Below, piece after piece: positions 1 through 12,010 of a stretch of 64,000 nt of DNA (its first letter is position 1; the number at the start of each line of letters is the position of its first letter). This DNA comes from Larix kaempferi. Taxonomy: Eukaryota > Streptophyta > Pinopsida > Pinales > Pinaceae. Where the stretch lies: assembly GCA_027924585.1 (NCBI GenBank), contig BSBM01000994.1, positions 9,679,001-9,743,000 of the forward strand, written 5' to 3'. A model generated the notes under the pieces. It worked only from the letters and a program-made list of their open reading frames with translations. It was not told where the DNA came from and did no database searches. The position numbers and the translations under genes were made by a program.

Positions 1-1973
1 TGCTTTAATCTTTTCTCTCCAACACAATTTGGTCATGAAGGAATTTGCTTAGATTAGCACAAATGCAAATATAAGATTAGGTGTTGAAATCCAAGTTATT
101 GATTTTTGGAGACGGAGATGAACTTCTAGCCAAAGCATCACTAGTGGCAAGAGTTTGGTAACATTCGTGTTCTAAGAAGAGGAGACTAGGAATTATATTA
201 ACCCATATTGAGACTTTGACAAAGATTCTATATGTGAGTTTTAAGCCATCGTTTCATAAATAATGCTATACCTTCTATGACCTGGAGCTCTACCAACAAT
301 TTGTCCATCCTCCTTTATCCAAATCTGAATAATTTTTAGCAAAATCCAAATACCATTGAACTTACCAATCATTTCACATGACAAAAAAATGTGCCTTCTC
401 CTCATTGATTCAATTTTAACACAAGAACTATATTTTCCACATAAAAAGATAGGATATGAACCTTTCCAAAAATTAGATTCACTTAATGGAGAAAAATATC
501 ATTAAAAGAGGGTGCATTGTTTTTATAGTTAAGGTTCAAATAGTAAAACTTGATAATCGTGGAATAAATAACTTGATCCTTTTTGCATTAAACCTTGACA
601 TGATACAAACATAGCATGACATGTATTAAATACTAGATAAATTGCGAGGCATATCAATCCCAAAACTTTCAAACGACACATTTTCTACTGAAAACATTGC
701 AAAACCTCAAGGCTCCCTCAAATAGTAAAACTTTATAACCATGGAATAAAGAACTTGATCCTTTTAACTCTCAGATAACGCATTTTCTACTTAGAACACT
801 GCAAAACCTCAAAGCTCCAATTTCGTTTGTATAAGTATATTTAACTCTTAAGGATCATCAACAAAACATTAAACATGAAATTTATTCCTTATCAATATTA
901 TATTCACCTCTCACAAGATATAAAATTATCTTCTAAATACTCACAAACAAATATATAATACTCTAATAAATAAGGAAATATTATTATTTATTTGATATTG
1001 TAAGTGATACTAACATTTATATTTATAAAATCATGAATAAGAAATGCAATGTAAAATTGTAAAATACAAGTTGACATAATCCTCTATAATAATTTAATAC
1101 CTAACTTTTTATTAATAAAAAACTAAATCTCCTCTAAAATAATTTAATACCTAGCTTTTCATTAATAAAAAACCAAAACCTTGATTAAAAAAACTAAGAA
1201 ACGAAATATTAAATGGGAAAATATCTATTAATAAAACTACCGTAGAGGATCCTCTATAGTTTGAGTTCACAGAGTATCCATTTGTTTTCGATCAACCAGA
1301 GACACGTGACTTATGCGAGATTTTATTCATGTTTTCTGTAAGGTTCCATTGGTTGTTCTTAATTTATTTTTGTCATTTTTAAATCCCTGTATATACATGT
1401 ATGTATGCACATTTAGAAAACCCCAGGAACCATTTTGGACTTGCTATACTTAACAAAATATAAGCATTTTGTTTAAGGGAATTAAGTTTAGGTAAACTCT
1501 ATATAAGTTTTGTTGAGTCACTTGATCTGAATTGCAACCTGAGTGTCTTGGGTTGCTTCCTCCTTTTTCCCTTTGGCATCTAAACACAATGTGTATCTGT
1601 TTTGAAAATAACACTTTCATAATATTAGAAAATTGGAAATGTCCTACTAAATTTTTTATTTATTTTGATTTCTTTGGATAAAATGTTTCCTTTGAGCATT
1701 CATAAAGAGACAATGGACACATTGGTCATTTTATAAAATAAATAATAATGTATCTATTAAACATTTAAAAAGAATTAAAATTAGGTTATGAAACAATGAC
1801 CACTGTCTAGTACAAAACTGGGTAAACCCCACTATCAAAAATCACCAAAGAGCATTAAGAGAAAAAAAAATTGCCTCTTAGTCATAGTGTAATGCTAATA
1901 ACAATCCAACTTACAAATAACCATATGTTAGGAACCCATATCAACCCTTCTCTTTACTTTGTTAGTATATTGT
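1..1973. other. AT-rich sequence, no gene recognised
   Basis: I see no coding region here. Imperfect direct repeats are visible: a stretch at about 537-582 recurs at 718-763, another at 674-716 recurs at 778-817, and a ~52-bp unit is duplicated at about 1081-1185. Such degenerate repeats suit old transposon or LTR debris, but no family can be named. Confidence 0.5.
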
Positions 1974-2103
1974 TGTTGGACGCATATGCTTTGTAAGTCG
2001 TTCCGTAGTATTTGTTGATCCATAGTTTGTTTTATTTTTGTTGGATGCATATGCTTTGTAAGTCATCCCGTAGTAATTGTTGATCCATAGTTTATATTGG
2101 CCC
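1974..2103. repeat. Tandem duplication of a ~65-bp unit
   Basis: Two adjacent copies start at 1974 and 2039. Both contain GCATATGCTTTGTAAGTC and end with TTGATCCATAGTTT; they differ at a handful of positions. No function is apparent. Confidence 0.85.
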
Positions 2104-3199
2104 ATGATATTGACCTATAGTATTGGCGCCTAGACGTAGTATATAAGTTTGTGTCGAGGCCAATGAAGGCACTGTGAAGTTATTTTGTATTGAGCTTGCT
2201 CAAAGGAGGTTTCCCCCTCAAAGTGGCCCGCGATCAATACAAATATTTTGTGATCTGATATATCGTGTATTTCATCAATTAATTGTTGCAGGTTCTTCTC
2301 ACCATAAAGAAATACAAGTCTAGCCTTCTTGCACACACAAGAATAGGAAAAAGCATCGATGATCATTAATTCAGGTGGTTGTATAGATGAGTACCGCATC
2401 TCGTGGGGATCTTCATTGTCCTTGGGGGTGGGTCTGCATCCATCATTAGCTAGTTTAGGAACTGGAATGGTTGGTCCTCATCCTTCATTTCCCTCAAGGT
2501 CATCTGGAGGGTTCTCTGTCTCGGGTATCGTCAAAGAGAACATTATGCTGCAAAAGATTGTTGAAATTGGTGGCTGTGACAAAGATTATATCCTAATGTT
2601 AGTGCCTACTTGTTCTCAAGAGTCCAAAAAGGTATACAACAAAAGTTGTCATAAAAAATTATATATATTTCATCTATACTAATCTTCAATAAGGGGAAAT
2701 ACAATCTTGTACATGCTTGTATGCTCTTTTCAAAATCACAGTAAACATCATGATATTCATAACTGTTCATCATCTGGAGACTATCAATCAAAAGACTCCT
2801 TATTTGAGGATAAATATCTGGTGTTCCTCTGTGAACGTTCCATGATTTTTTTTTCCAATACTCTGAACTAACAACTAGATTAATCCTTCCTTTGAGAGGG
2901 ATTCTTCTCCAAAACTAAATATTTTGTAGTCATCGACAAATTTTTCGTCCTTAATCTTACCTCATAAAAAATGGGACTCAAAACTAGGTTTTCCATTTTC
3001 CATTTTTCATTCATCTAGTTAATTATTATCATTCGATATCCAAACACCTGAATTTTTCGAATATTGTTTTGAACTGCCAATTTTAGCAGAAACTTGAGGG
3101 AGAGAAGCTTGGCATAATTATTTGAACCGTCCCCTAGTCCAAAGTTAAAAACTAATTTTTTGTGAGGTCTTAAGAAAAATGACATGCCCATATCTATTA
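2104..3199. other. No gene recognised
   Basis: Short open frames occur on both strands (for example plus 2359-2682), but none shows a known domain or a believable splice context. I see nothing else that can be supported. Confidence 0.45.
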
Positions 3200-4860
3200 C
3201 ATGGGGGAGTACCTTGACTGGCACCATCAAATTACCTCCATGCCTTGGATTTATCAATTGGTGCACGAATTAGATGCTTCTGTATGGAGTCACAACATAA
3301 ATATAGAATTTCTTAATAATGATGAAAATTTTAATTTGTCATATCCATGTTTTCATAAGTTGTTATTTCTAAGTTTTACTAATTTAAGTGAGATTAGAAC
3401 CAACCTTGATCCATCTTTAATGATAGAAAAATTTATTGCTCAAGGAATTTTATCTCTTTTGCCTTTGTCACATGCTAGTTCTAGAGTTCAGATGGATCTA
3501 TGGTTGAATTTGTTTTCCAGCTCTTCTTCACCAATATATTTTCCATGAAGCATCAAGCCTTTGTAAATTGGATAGTGGAGATTAGGTAACTTAAGTTTTC
3601 ATAAAGGAAACTAGGAGTTTTGTTGTCCCTCAGAAACTAGGGTTGTATGGGCCCAGGTCCAAGCTCTTTATGCTATGTGGTGATTTGTGTGTTGGAAGGA
3701 AAAGAAGCATGTAAGGTGACTTTAAGAAATTGTATCCCTTTAGGGAGTCCTTTAGGAAAAAATCATGGAAAGGTCTTAATCTCCACAACCTTATCGGTCA
3801 CTCTAGTTAATACTAAAGGGACAACGATAACCCAAAGTATTTGCAAGGTTTGGCAGTCTATGAAGCCTTTTTCACCTGGAAGGGACATTCCCTTCATGCT
3901 GGTTCATATTTAATGACCATTTTGTTTGATGATTCCCCTATTTTAATACATGAAGGAAAATCCTTGATAGAGCAGGCATGGTTTCTTTCCTTTAGATTCT
4001 ATAGAAAATACGTCAACTTTACTAGTGACATCTTTGATGCCTAGTCTAAAGATTGGTTTCTACGGATTGATCTGAAAAGAAGTATAGATTGTCTAATTAT
4101 GATAAACCAATCTTGGACAAATTTAAGAATTTGATCCTTGGCTTCCTATTTATCAAATTAGGCTTGCATACCTCCTTCCCCTTACCCTCTCTGCCCAATC
4201 CATGTGGAAATATTGGAAGTGGAACGTATCAAAGGAATTTTTCAAATAAGGTTCATTCTGGAGGGAAGATTGAACAAGATATGGAAACTTGATTCTATTT
4301 TAAAAACATGGCTTTTCAAGGTTCGCAATGTCTGGAAGCCTCTTACAAAACTGAAAAATGCTTCTTTGCTTGGGCAGTTATTCTTGGTGGTCTGCCTGTT
4401 GGTAGTAGATTGAGTAACATGGCTCTCTGACATTCCAAGTGTACTTTATGTGTTAGAGCTTAAGCTCTTAAACATCTTACTTGGTTTTCTCTCTTTTCTA
4501 CCTCTACTTAGGATTGGGTTGCCTCCTCCTCTAGCTGGTGCCTTCCCATGTCAATTACCTGTAAAGTATATTTGTTAGGGTATAAACTTCATTGGGTTGT
4601 AGATTTTTGGGAAACATGGTTGTTGATAAGAGGGGAAGTGCTCTTTATTATCTGGAAGAAAAATGAATGGTGCTTTATTTAATAGAAACCAACTTGTGAG
4701 AAGTTTTAATTGGTATGAAAAATTCACTAATTAGTATGAACCTTTTCACGAATATTTTGGTGCAATTATAGAACATGGAATTGGATGTGGTCCAACTAAG
4801 GAGGTAGTTGGAATTTTGTCGAGCTGCTCCTTATACCATGAGCATGAAACCACCTGAGGT
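3200..4860 (+). pseudogene. LINE-type reverse-transcriptase tail, decayed
   Basis: This looks like the 3' part of a plant L1-like non-LTR retrotransposon ORF2. Pieces in shifting frames line up in the order expected for the end of such an ORF. First comes a segment around 3640-3720 containing ALYAMW-like and EACKV residues. A Trp-rich block follows at 3840-4040 (FFTWKGHSLHAG, IHEGKSLIEQAW). Last is a zinc-binding zf-RVT-like segment at 4365-4555, with WAVILGGLPVGSRLSNMA, a CTLC pair, ALKHLTWFS and DWVASSSSWCLP. At least three stops interrupt the last segment (TGA, TAA, TAG), and frameshifts separate the blocks. The polymerase core and endonuclease are not recognisable, so only a 5'-truncated, long-dead copy remains. 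The region 3200-3560 is included because its frame leads into the block, with less certainty. Confidence 0.65.
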
Positions 4861-7208
4861 TTCCCTTGCCCTTTATGTTTGCTCTAGGAAATCCTAACAC
4901 ATCGATCATAGGAATTTCCATTGAGCTAGGTCATCAGTTAGAGAGAGGGGAGAAAAGGCACAACTAGCACTTCCCTCAAGCGCAAAAATAATGATAAGTT
5001 TCCCATGTTGGCCCTAGACATACCATAGGAAGACAAGCCTCCTGTAATTGCCAATGATGGATGGGTGCTGACTATTGTTGATATTGAGATTGCTGTGGAT
5101 AACTTGGTGCCAATCCCCAAGGATCATGATGATCTATGCTCAGTGTTGGGATTATTCCAATCACCATTGCCATGGGACTTTCATATGTTATATGTATACT
5201 TTGTAATGAAAAGAGACCAACCCCCCTACAAATCAAAACAAACAAAATGGAACAATGATAACTCAAACAAATGTTTCTGCAAATTATTTTATCAATGGAA
5301 TTATCCAACATATATACACATTCATTACAATAGAGGCCAACACAATACAAAATAAGTTCCAACTATAAAATATGTCATTATTTTATTAAATGATGGCCAA
5401 AGATTTCGGGCCAATTATAAAATTGTAGAGAAACAATAAAATAGAGGTAGGTATTTATAGAGGAAAAACCCCATTTATTGCCATGTCTCATAGAGAACCC
5501 GTACCCATGATCCTTCTCCCCCTTTCACAACAATTCGATGAATTTTTATATTCATGGCGTAACTGCACACTTTATACCAATTGATAAAGTGTTAGATTGA
5601 CTAGAAGTTTTCACTGCTTCTAAACTCTGTTACAATATGCAATTTATATCCAATGACTAATTCCTTATTCACGGAATAATGTTTGTTGTTGTCATGTACT
5701 TCATCATTGGTGGACTAGTATTCCAGTGAAGCATAAAAACATTAAACAAACCACATTAACTATCCATTCATCCTTTATCCATATGTCATGGTGTTCTAAG
5801 TTGCATGGTGGGAAAATAAAAAAAGGTCTGCAGGCTACCATAGAGGTTCACATCACTTAAGTTGCATGTTATTTAACTTTCCACATCTAGGTAAAAAATT
5901 CTAAATGTTCAAAGAAGAAGAGGAACTCTGTGTAATTGACTTTTTATCTCTCTATGTTTTGAACCACATCGTTGGGCTCATCATTAGGGGCAATGTGCTA
6001 AGTAATAATTGCTCAATGATTTTCCATTAATATTAGTATGATATATGTGCAAGGAAGGTCATCCTGTAGAGTTTATAAAGGTTAGGCCATAAAGTATGCA
6101 AGCAGGTCAATATTTGAACAAAGGCTACAAGTTTAGGATGGGAATTGTGTAGACCCGTGGTTTCCTTTATTCTTTACGAGGTGGGTAACTGGTCACCAAC
6201 TTTCACTTAGTTCAAAACTTCCATCTCTATTTTGATTGTTGTCATTTATCCCGATTTTCAAAGATTCTCTTTCTTTCCTTTTTATATATTGATCTTCCTT
6301 TGTATTAATTTGGACATTTTCAATACAGATGTGGTGCTTGTGTCTGGAAGAGTGATCAGTTGAGGAATATATTTGTGTGTGATTATGCATGACATCCACA
6401 CAATGTTATTTTAGACTTGCCTAAATTGAGTGCCCTGTTTCCCCAATTAATAATTTACCACAGGGGTAGAGAGCAACATAGACTCATTTTCTCCTGATGA
6501 TGAACCTAATGATGTGTATGTAAACATAGAGAGAAAAAATCAATAATCCAATGTTCCTCTTCTTCTTTAATTATTTACTGTGTAAAAGATGAATATTTAG
6601 AATTGTAAAGATGTTAAAACAAGTAATGAGGGAATTTACAACTTTCCACAATGTTTTCTTAAATGCACACAATAGCAAGACTGAATATATAAATATGTAC
6701 TTTTCCATACTTTCTTCAAAACCCATATCTTGGATATTCCACCATCATTTCCAAATGCACGCAAATGGTCACCCAAGTTGCTCGTTGACACCGTTTTGTC
6801 TAATTTTTGCCCGGTTAAACAAAATTACATGCCTAAATTTCAATACTAGTCCAATTCAAAGGGTTCCACTTGTTGAGTACTCTTTTAACAGTATAGACCT
6901 TCCTACATTTATAGAATTTCAAATTTTCAATTCCAGACAAAAACCTCTCTATTGTGCAAAAGGAAGACAAAACTACTTATTGAACCATTAGTCCAACATA
7001 CTAAGCCACTACTATGCTAGAATTTGGTTGCAAAGAGAATGATTCAAACCCAGTAATTTCACAAAGAAGCTATCCCAAATATTTGAACATTTGTTGATAA
7101 CCCACAACTTGATCTTGAGGTTCAAAAGGGTGAATATCTGCAAAACTTGGCCATGTAATAAGCATCATCTCTACAGTTGCATACAATTTCATAATGCAAT
7201 ATCCTAAG
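4861..7208. other. No gene recognised; possible minus-strand promoter-like stretch
   Basis: No protein family is recognisable. Around 5445-5465 the minus strand reads CTATAAATACC, a good TATA-box match, and TTGGTATAAAG lies near 5580 on the same strand. This could be the remains of an LTR and primer site, but no second copy is present to test it. The open frame at plus 6611-6991 has biased composition and no known motif. Confidence 0.35.
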
Positions 7209-7213
7209 GGAAT
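7209..7213. repeat. Target-site duplication GGAAT (left copy)
   Basis: The five bases GGAAT immediately precede the LTR start TGTAACATCCCCC. The same five bases follow the end of the matching LTR at 18594-18598. This marks 7214-18593 as one original insertion. Confidence 0.85.
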
Positions 7214-7651
7214 TGTAACATCCCCCATATTTGATCCCTATTGTTATTATTTTGGTAAATGTAATTGTCAACTATGTATGAGGCCCTGGTGAGGAGCTTA
7301 AGGCCAAGGCCCCACCAGTGGACCTGAAAAGTATAGTTATTGCTCTTCCTAGGTTGTAAGTTATAAATCGTAAAACCTATAACATTGCAACTAAAACAAC
7401 GAGCAGTTGAATCCACTAAAGGAGAAGCCAAGGGCTAGAATCCAAGAGAGTCTAGTTACAACCACTTTTAAGGTGGAATGGTAAACTATGAATTTAGCAC
7501 TGTCAGCTAAAACTAGAAATTCTACATGGCTACTTAGGACGAACTAGAACTACTAGTTTCACATTTTTAGGATAAAAGGATTATATAAAAATATGTGTAT
7601 ATAGGTATGAGAATAAGTTATTAAGCATCTAAAAATACACACTCCTATAAC
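7214..7651 (+). repeat. 5' LTR, first segment
   Basis: These 438 bases match 16454-16890 of the 3' LTR with only scattered substitutions. The match stops abruptly after CCTATAA, where sequence starting CACTACTGCATATGG begins. In the two other copies (12291 and about 16890) CCTATAA runs straight on into GAAAGGAGG-type LTR sequence, so those copies act as empty sites. Confidence 0.85.
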
Positions 7652-8375
7652 ACTACTGCATATGGTCTAATTTGCCACGAAATTTCATTGTGATAGCCAC
7701 GAATTTTCGTCCCTGTTGCAACGATTGGGGTTTGTTTTTTTTGTGGAAAGTGATTCGTGGATATAGGGAAAATGAATCCTGCCACGTGTCAACGACACAA
7801 CAATTCTCATATCTATGGAAAATGAATCCTGCCACGCACCTTCGTCGCTATATCAACGCACAACTCCTATAAATTTCCATGTAGGTGCTGAACCTTCCAC
7901 GAATGTTTGTCGCAGTATCCATGCATGGATTCCCAAACATTCGTGGTAGGTTCAACACCTGCGTGGAAGAGATTTTATAGTTCCAAATCATCGTCACAGT
8001 AGCCACGCATGGATTCCCAAACTTTCGTGGCAGGTTCAGTACCTACGTGGAAGATATTGTATAGTTCCACGAATCATTGTCACAGTAGCCACGCATGGAT
8101 TCCCAAACTTTCGTGGCAGGTTCAACACCTGCGTGGAAGATATTTTATAGTTCCACGAATCATTGTCGCAGTATCCACGCATGGATTCCCAAACTTTCAT
8201 GGCAGGTTCAACAGCTGTGTGGAAGATATTTTATAGTTCCATGAATCATCGTCGCAGTATCCACGTAGGTAATCACGAACTTTCGTGGCAGGTTCAGCAA
8301 CTGCGTGGAAACTTTCTCTATAGCCTACATTGATGTTCGTCGATATAGAGACGATACCTGGAAGTGTTAAAAAAA
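7652..8375 (+). mobile_element. CACTA-like transposon left end (partial)
   Basis: The insertion point is defined by the uninterrupted LTR copies. The inserted DNA begins CACTACTGCATATGG, as expected for an En/Spm (CACTA) terminus. It is followed by many copies of a short motif of the form CCACGAA...TTCGTCGC in both orientations, as in CACTA subterminal regions. A matching right end (...GTAGTG followed by TAA) is not found between here and 12010, and no transposase is visible. The element is therefore a fragment or a non-autonomous derivative. A foldback element is an alternative reading. Confidence 0.55.
7880..8340. repeat. 86-bp minisatellite, about 5 copies
   Basis: The landmark ATGGATTCCC recurs at 7925, 8009, 8095 and 8181, and a diverged copy lies near 8267, giving a period of 84-86 bp. 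Each unit carries opposed TTCGTGGCAGG and CCACGAATCAT blocks, so each can fold on itself. The array sits just inside the CACTA-like terminus. Confidence 0.9.
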
Positions 8376-11300
8376 AAATTTGAATGCAACGATACAATCA
8401 TAGATTTGCTTCAAATAGACTAAAAGCACTTCTCATGAACTAGCTCTTACATCTACAATCAAATCCTTATCAATGATTCCTTTCAGATCTGCATACAAGT
8501 CTGCTTAATGATGGTTTCCAATTCTATCAAACTTCATCAAACAAATAATCTTGCATTGTATTCCTTAAAGTAGTTACCAAGTCTTTATGATAAGCAGTAA
8601 CACAAATAAAATTTGTTCAAGTAGTTTTCATACCTATCCCTTTTCAACAATCAATTCTTCAACTTCAAGTTTTGTCTTTTAATGGCATAAATATTCAAAC
8701 TCAAACTCAATTTGGTCACAAAGAATAGGCTCGGTCTTGAAGTTATAACTGATGTTCTCCCATAACACTATTCAAACTCAACTTCAAGTTGGTCACAACG
8801 AATATGCTTAGTCTTCAAGTTATAACACAAGTCCTTCAAATATGCTATCAATATGTTTCAATGCTTTGCAAATTGTTCTTCTTCAAGCTCAGATTTCACA
8901 TCCTTGTGTCCTTTGAATAATCACAAGGCTTAAACAACATTTTGCAATGTATGAGCTCGGTCTTACAAAGAATTATACCTTAGCTCTATTCACTTCTTAA
9001 GAATGTCTATATGCTTCTGTAATGGTATATATTTAGATGCTTAATAAAAGTTTCTCAGAGTCATTTATCATCAAAGTTTTCATGAGCTTGTAAACAAAAA
9101 ACACAGTCCTAGATAGATATCTCAAGAACTTGAACTAAATGTGTAAATATGAAGAATTGTAAGCCCCAGTCTTAAGCACATGTGGATAGCAGTTGAATTG
9201 TAAGCCCCAGTATCTTGCATTAAAGCAATGACATGATAAAGTTTTACTTTAAACCCCTACAAGGAAATAAGATCACAATTCTACTTGTCATGAATACCCT
9301 ATAGGAAACAATTGTTCCACAAATTCTATCATTTAAAGTTTGCAATGCTATGGTTTTCTATTCTCAACACTCACTGCATTTTTGAACAAGCAACTCTTTG
9401 TAGGCTTATTGAATAGAAAATAAATAGAGTGGAACCAATGGTTGAAAATATTTCTAAATAAACTTTGAAGTCAATTGATATAATCAATCTTACCTCTACC
9501 AAAGCCCTTGTTTACCAAGTCTCCTAGAAGCACACTAAGCATTTAGCAACAAATAATTATTTAAGTTATAACAAAGGAATCCAACCAAAATAAATTCTAA
9601 CTTGTGCGGATATGAAAAATGTGGGAAGCAACGCACCAAAAAGAATGCATAGAGAAGGCATGTGCAGGTTGAATGCAGAACCCCAAAACTACATCACACC
9701 ACAAGATAACAAACTTGCAAAATACTTGAGCTAGGGAACAATAGAAGAGCCCAACTTAGCTTCCATGTTAGCGGCCACCTGATCCAATGAATGCACCAAC
9801 CCAACAAAAACCAAAATCAATAAAGATCCCAATTGCAAATTTTGATGAGTTGCATAAATTTTCACTGTCAAGTGCACTTTATGTAAGACGATTTGCCAAA
9901 AATACCATAGAACTATATAGGCACCACATGTAAACAATGCAATTACCATGCACTCAAATGGGAAGATGTATTCACTTAAGACCAAACAACTTCAAACAAA
10001 GACAAATTACACAATTTTACATGTAGCACAACCATGTTTATATCTCCCAAGCAAATATTTCTGACTCCATACAACACTTCATGGAGATGGGGTTTTCTCC
10101 ATAATCTATTCCTGTCTTCTTATGTGACGCATGAAACTTCTCTGCACTTGCTGTTACCCATAATTTCATTTGATTTCATGCCACCTTCTATATATTTTCT
10201 AGCTGCATATGCAATCACACACAAATCAACATCATCACGTGTTTTCCCACAGTGTCTATATCTCATTCTATGATCAGTTCTGGATGAAATCTCTCCACTA
10301 AAATGGTTTAGTCTCAAGCAAGGACTCCCAATTTCATTGAATTTCCTGTCTGAAGGCCAAGGCATAATACAATTAGAGGAAGCCCTCTATCTTCAAATGG
10401 ACCATCTTCCCTCAATTGGAAGCAAAGATTTGGTTCATTACCAGTGGGCACATCACTTGCAGCGCCCCTCAAGGGACTCACTGCTAGAAGATTCCCTAAA
10501 TGGAGATGATCCTAATTTCCTGTCAATGGAAAAGACCAGGTAATCAATTGGGTGTCAAGCGAGGAAGAATAAAGATCACTGTCACAAGTGAGACGTTATC
10601 ATATTCTTGAGTTTTCCCAAGTTTTCTATGTTTTTCAACTCACCAATTTTTTTGAATTTTTAAGGTCTGAATTTATACTTGATGAGTTTTGTTGATTTTC
10701 TCTCAATTTTTCTGATTTTCCAAGTTGATGACCCGTGCCAATGTTTTGCCAGTTTTTTGTTTTGCAACACTAATATTATCTATTGGTTTCAAAGTCCTTT
10801 TGTTAATTAGGATAAGCTACTTGACAAAAAGTGGTGTGCACCTCTCTTCTTGAGCAACTAGGGTTTCATGTGGTGATTTTTGGTGTGTGAAGGCTTCTAT
10901 ACTATCTTACGAGGCTTGTCTAAAGGAAGGTTCCAAAGTTGGAGTGTGACACATTCCAATTTTGGGTTTCCCAATCCCCATCAAAACTCCAACTTTCAGT
11001 AACCACCAGAATTTCTATAGCTTGCAATTTGTAAAAGACCATAATGCCCAGATTGTTCATAAAAGACCACAATTTGATATTAATGAAGTAGTGAATACTC
11101 AACTGTGTAGAATAAGTCCTATAGATGACTACTAATGTCTCCTTCAAACTCCAAATGTACAACCAGTAAGTTCTTAACACATGCTCTTTGGTAAATTCAA
11201 AACTGCCATATCAATAGATTATAATGAGTTACACTGACAAGCAAAATAAAACGATAAACTAATATTCAGTAACATGTAATAAAATAAAGATATATATCAT

Positions 11301-11610
11301 ATAACAAAAAGAGAGATTTAGTTGAAGATACCAACCTCGGTGTGAAACCATTCTTGAAAATATACTCAAAAGTGTTACTTTCAGAAAAGACTGTGTGTGC
11401 CTCGGAGAGGCCAGTCTTCTCTAGGAACCAGTTAACCCTTCAAGAGGGTTTGTACAAACCAGAGAGAGAGAAATGACTGGAGTTGATTAGGTCAATGAAG
11501 TCAACATAAACAAAATTACAAAAATTATAAACTTCAACCAAGTCTCAGCAGAAGAGAAGTGATTATCAGCACACCACAACTGATCGCAGGTGATCAAAGT
11601 CAACTTCTCT
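8376..11610. other. Inserted DNA inside the 5' LTR, mostly unassigned
   Basis: No recognised gene. Two stretches with similar wording (about 8698 and 8771) and a repeated GAATTGTAAGCCCCAGT (about 9154 and 9196) are minor direct repeats. The minus-strand frame 10120-10365 (81 codons, with CVIAYAARKYIEGG) has a coding-like residue mix but matches nothing I know. Because the LTR resumes at 12011, all of this lies within the disrupted 5' LTR. Confidence 0.4.
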
Positions 11611-12010
11611 ATAAGACCAAAAATTCAACAAGGTGGTATATAAAAAATGAAGGAGGGTAAATGACCGCATTAACCACAAGTCAAAGACAAGGTACCACAA
11701 GTCCAATAATAACTCAATCAAGGTGGGGAAGGTACATTAAACCAAAAATGAGATCTGAAGTGTGGGTACAAATATAAACAATGGTCATAAAATAAGAAAA
11801 TATAAAAGATGGTCATAACATAGATGTGGGTAGTAGAAGACCCATGACCCTTAGAACCAATGGTATGCTCCAAATGTGACCAAACAACCATAGTACTCTA
11901 TAAGAGTAAAACTTCAATAGGGTGGCTTTAAAAAAGTTACTCAAGGAGGTTAAATGACCCCATTAAACACTAGCGAAAAATAAGGTACCACAAGACCAAT
12001 CATAACTCAA
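11611..12010. repeat. Diverged direct repeat pair (~118 bp)
   Basis: Sequence at about 11611-11728 (TATAAGACCAAAAATTCAAC to AATAACTCAATCA) recurs diverged at about 11897-12012. The offset is about 287 bp. The second copy ends exactly where LTR sequence resumes. Confidence 0.7.

Noticed and set aside
6611-6991. 126-codon plus-strand frame
   Set aside because: One of the longer frames of the left flank, but it has no motif, no splice context and an irregular residue mix, so it is not called as a gene.
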